From: Bacteroidota bacterium
GTDB lineage: Bacteria; Bacteroidota; Bacteroidia; Chitinophagales; Chitinophagaceae
Length of the DNA stretch: 5,904 nt
Direction: 5' to 3'
Assembly: GCA_947457085.1 (NCBI GenBank)
Contig: CANGUS010000124.1
Span: forward strand, 1 to 5,904
In this document: one piece after another, positions 4,901-5,904 of the stretch
Numbering within the stretch: position 1 is the stretch's first letter
How the letters are laid out: the number at the start of each line of letters is the position of its first letter
Notes under the pieces: generated by a model
What the model saw: only the letters and a program-made list of their open reading frames with translations
What the model was told of the DNA's origin: nothing
Databases searched by the model: none
Translations under genes and position numbers: made by a program

Positions 4901-5904
4901 ATGAAAAGTTTCGAAATACCATCTTTTTATAGAAGCCCATTAATCAGCGCTGTAAAAGAAAAAAGAAAATCAGATGATAAACTGAAAAAAGATTTTACGC
5001 CTACCCAATTAAATTTTGGTGCAGTAGAAATCTATTTGGCTCGACATTTTGGATTTTGTTATGGGGTAGAGAATGCCATTGAAATTGCCTTTAAAACAGT
5101 GGAAGAAAATCCATCCAAGCGTATTTTTTTACTGAGTGAAATGATTCACAATCCTCAAGTAAATGCTGATTTGCAAAGCAAAGGCATTCGTTTTATCATG
5201 GATACGGTTGGAAAAATGATTATTGATTGGAGTGAATTAACCAGCGATGATATTGTAATTATTCCTGCATTTGGAACTACTTTAGAAACCGAAGCAAAAT
5301 TAAAAAGCATCGGTATAAATCCTTTGCAATACAATACCACTTGTCCTTTTGTTGAAAAAGTTTGGAATCGGTCTGAGCAAATTGGCAAAAAAGGATACAC
5401 GATCATTATACATGGAAAACCAAAACATGAAGAAACAAGGGCTACATTTTCGCACAGTAGTTACAATGCGCCTTCTGTAGTTATTAAAGATTTAAGCGAA
5501 GCAAAAAAATTAGAAAAATACATTCAAAAGAAAGTAGACTTGAATTTGTTTTTTGAAGAATTTGAAGGGCAATATTCTGCTGGGTTTAATCCTCAAACTG
5601 ATTTTGATCGAATTGGGGTAGTCAACCAAACCACTATGTTGGCAAGCGATACACAAGAAATTGCAGATTATTTAAAATCAGTCATCGTCGATCATTATCA
5701 ATTAGAAGCAGCTCAAACCCAAGAACGTTTTGCTGATACCAGAGATACGCTATGCTATGCAACCAATGATAACCAAGGAGCGGTTAGGGGATTGTTAGAA
5801 GAATCAGCCGATTTGGCAATTGTGGTAGGGGGGTACAATAGCTCCAATACTTCTCATTTAGTAGAACTTTGTGAAGAGAAACTACCTACGTATTACATCG
5901 AAAA
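4901..5904 (+). CDS. ispH: 4-hydroxy-3-methylbut-2-enyl diphosphate reductase (IspH/LytB), first 334 codons, truncated by window edge
   Basis: Last enzyme of the MEP (non-mevalonate) isoprenoid pathway: it reduces HMBPP to IPP and DMAPP using a [4Fe-4S] cluster in the cytoplasm. The three cluster cysteines are present: C53 in HFGFCYGVENA, C148 in TTCPFVEKVW and C285 in DTLCYATNDNQ. Also present are H83 in SEMIHNPQV, NQTTM (242-246) and the substrate-pocket segment VVGGYNSSNTSH (308-319). An N-terminal extension of about 40 residues and the IHGKPKHEET motif (170-179), instead of the E. coli GHPEVEGT form, place it in the long plant/cyanobacteria/Bacteroidota type of about 400 residues. Some 70 residues are therefore missing beyond 5904. 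The ATG at 4901 fits the family N-terminus (MKSFEIPSFYRSPLI) and follows a -7 box. It is divergent from the protease operon with a 107-bp gap. Confidence 0.97.
   Translation, partial: MKSFEIPSFYRSPLISAVKEKRKSDDKLKKDFTPTQLNFGAVEIYLARHFGFCYGVENAIEIAFKTVEENPSKRIFLLSEMIHNPQVNADLQSKGIRFIMDTVGKMIIDWSELTSDDIVIIPAFGTTLETEAKLKSIGINPLQYNTTCPFVEKVWNRSEQIGKKGYTIIIHGKPKHEETRATFSHSSYNAPSVVIKDLSEAKKLEKYIQKKVDLNLFFEEFEGQYSAGFNPQTDFDRIGVVNQTTMLASDTQEIADYLKSVIVDHYQLEAAQTQERFADTRDTLCYATNDNQGAVRGLLEESADLAIVVGGYNSSNTSHLVELCEEKLPTYYIE

Noticed and set aside
5155..5406. An 83-codon minus-strand open frame inside ispH.
   Set aside because: It lies wholly opposite conserved IspH sequence including C148 and has no family resemblance. 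The similar frame at 2032-2217 opposite the barrel gene was rejected for the same reason.
1..5904. Looked for tRNA or rRNA genes, CRISPR repeats, riboswitches, transposases, phage genes, toxin-antitoxin pairs and defence systems.
   Set aside because: None is supported: intergenic gaps are all under 220 bp and hold only promoters and terminators, and every substantial frame belongs to a recognised family.

Overview
The window is an AT-rich stretch of a Bacteroidota chromosome. Four things support this: a secreted protease with a C-terminal type IX secretion (T9SS) sorting domain; a DUF3276 PUR-type protein and a DUF6089-type outer-membrane barrel, both typical of the phylum; several upstream TAnnTTTG boxes matching the Bacteroidota -7 promoter element; and the absence of Shine-Dalgarno sequences, with A-rich leaders instead. 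The content is mostly core or conserved genes. I see no phage, transposase, CRISPR array, tRNA or rRNA.

Layout. 1-1021 (-): N-terminal 340 codons of lepA (elongation factor 4), cut by the window edge. 1091-1124: an intrinsic terminator that ends the next gene and abuts the lepA promoter. 1144-1566 (-): PUR-family DNA/RNA-binding protein starting at GTG, with a good Bacteroidota promoter. 1567-1778: AT-rich divergent intergenic region. 1779-2636 (+): exported beta-barrel protein. 2657-2688: bidirectional hairpin terminator between convergent genes. 4793-2712 (-): a tightly packed three-gene unit in the order M43-type metalloprotease with T9SS tail, exported DUF6438 protein, and A-type Fe-S carrier (IscA/SufA/ErpA family). 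Their junctions are a 1-nt stop/start overlap and a 4-nt gap. 4794-4900: divergent promoter region with a -7 box facing each way. 4901-5904 (+): ispH (HMBPP reductase), first 334 codons, cut by the window edge.

Functional links. LepA and the PUR protein belong to translation and nucleic-acid biology. The barrel, the protease and the DUF6438 protein belong to the cell envelope or exterior. The A-type carrier and IspH are linked by Fe-S biochemistry: IspH needs a [4Fe-4S] cluster, and in E. coli the A-type carrier ErpA supplies isoprenoid-pathway enzymes. The pairing of the carrier with two exported proteins in one transcription unit is unexplained.

The most unusual signal is a short GC-rich imperfect palindrome (4242-4260) inside the protease gene. 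It encodes an in-frame LPAGQAG segment where related proteases, as I recall them, have a much shorter link. It may be a small palindromic repeat insertion. No convincing new multi-gene system is visible.
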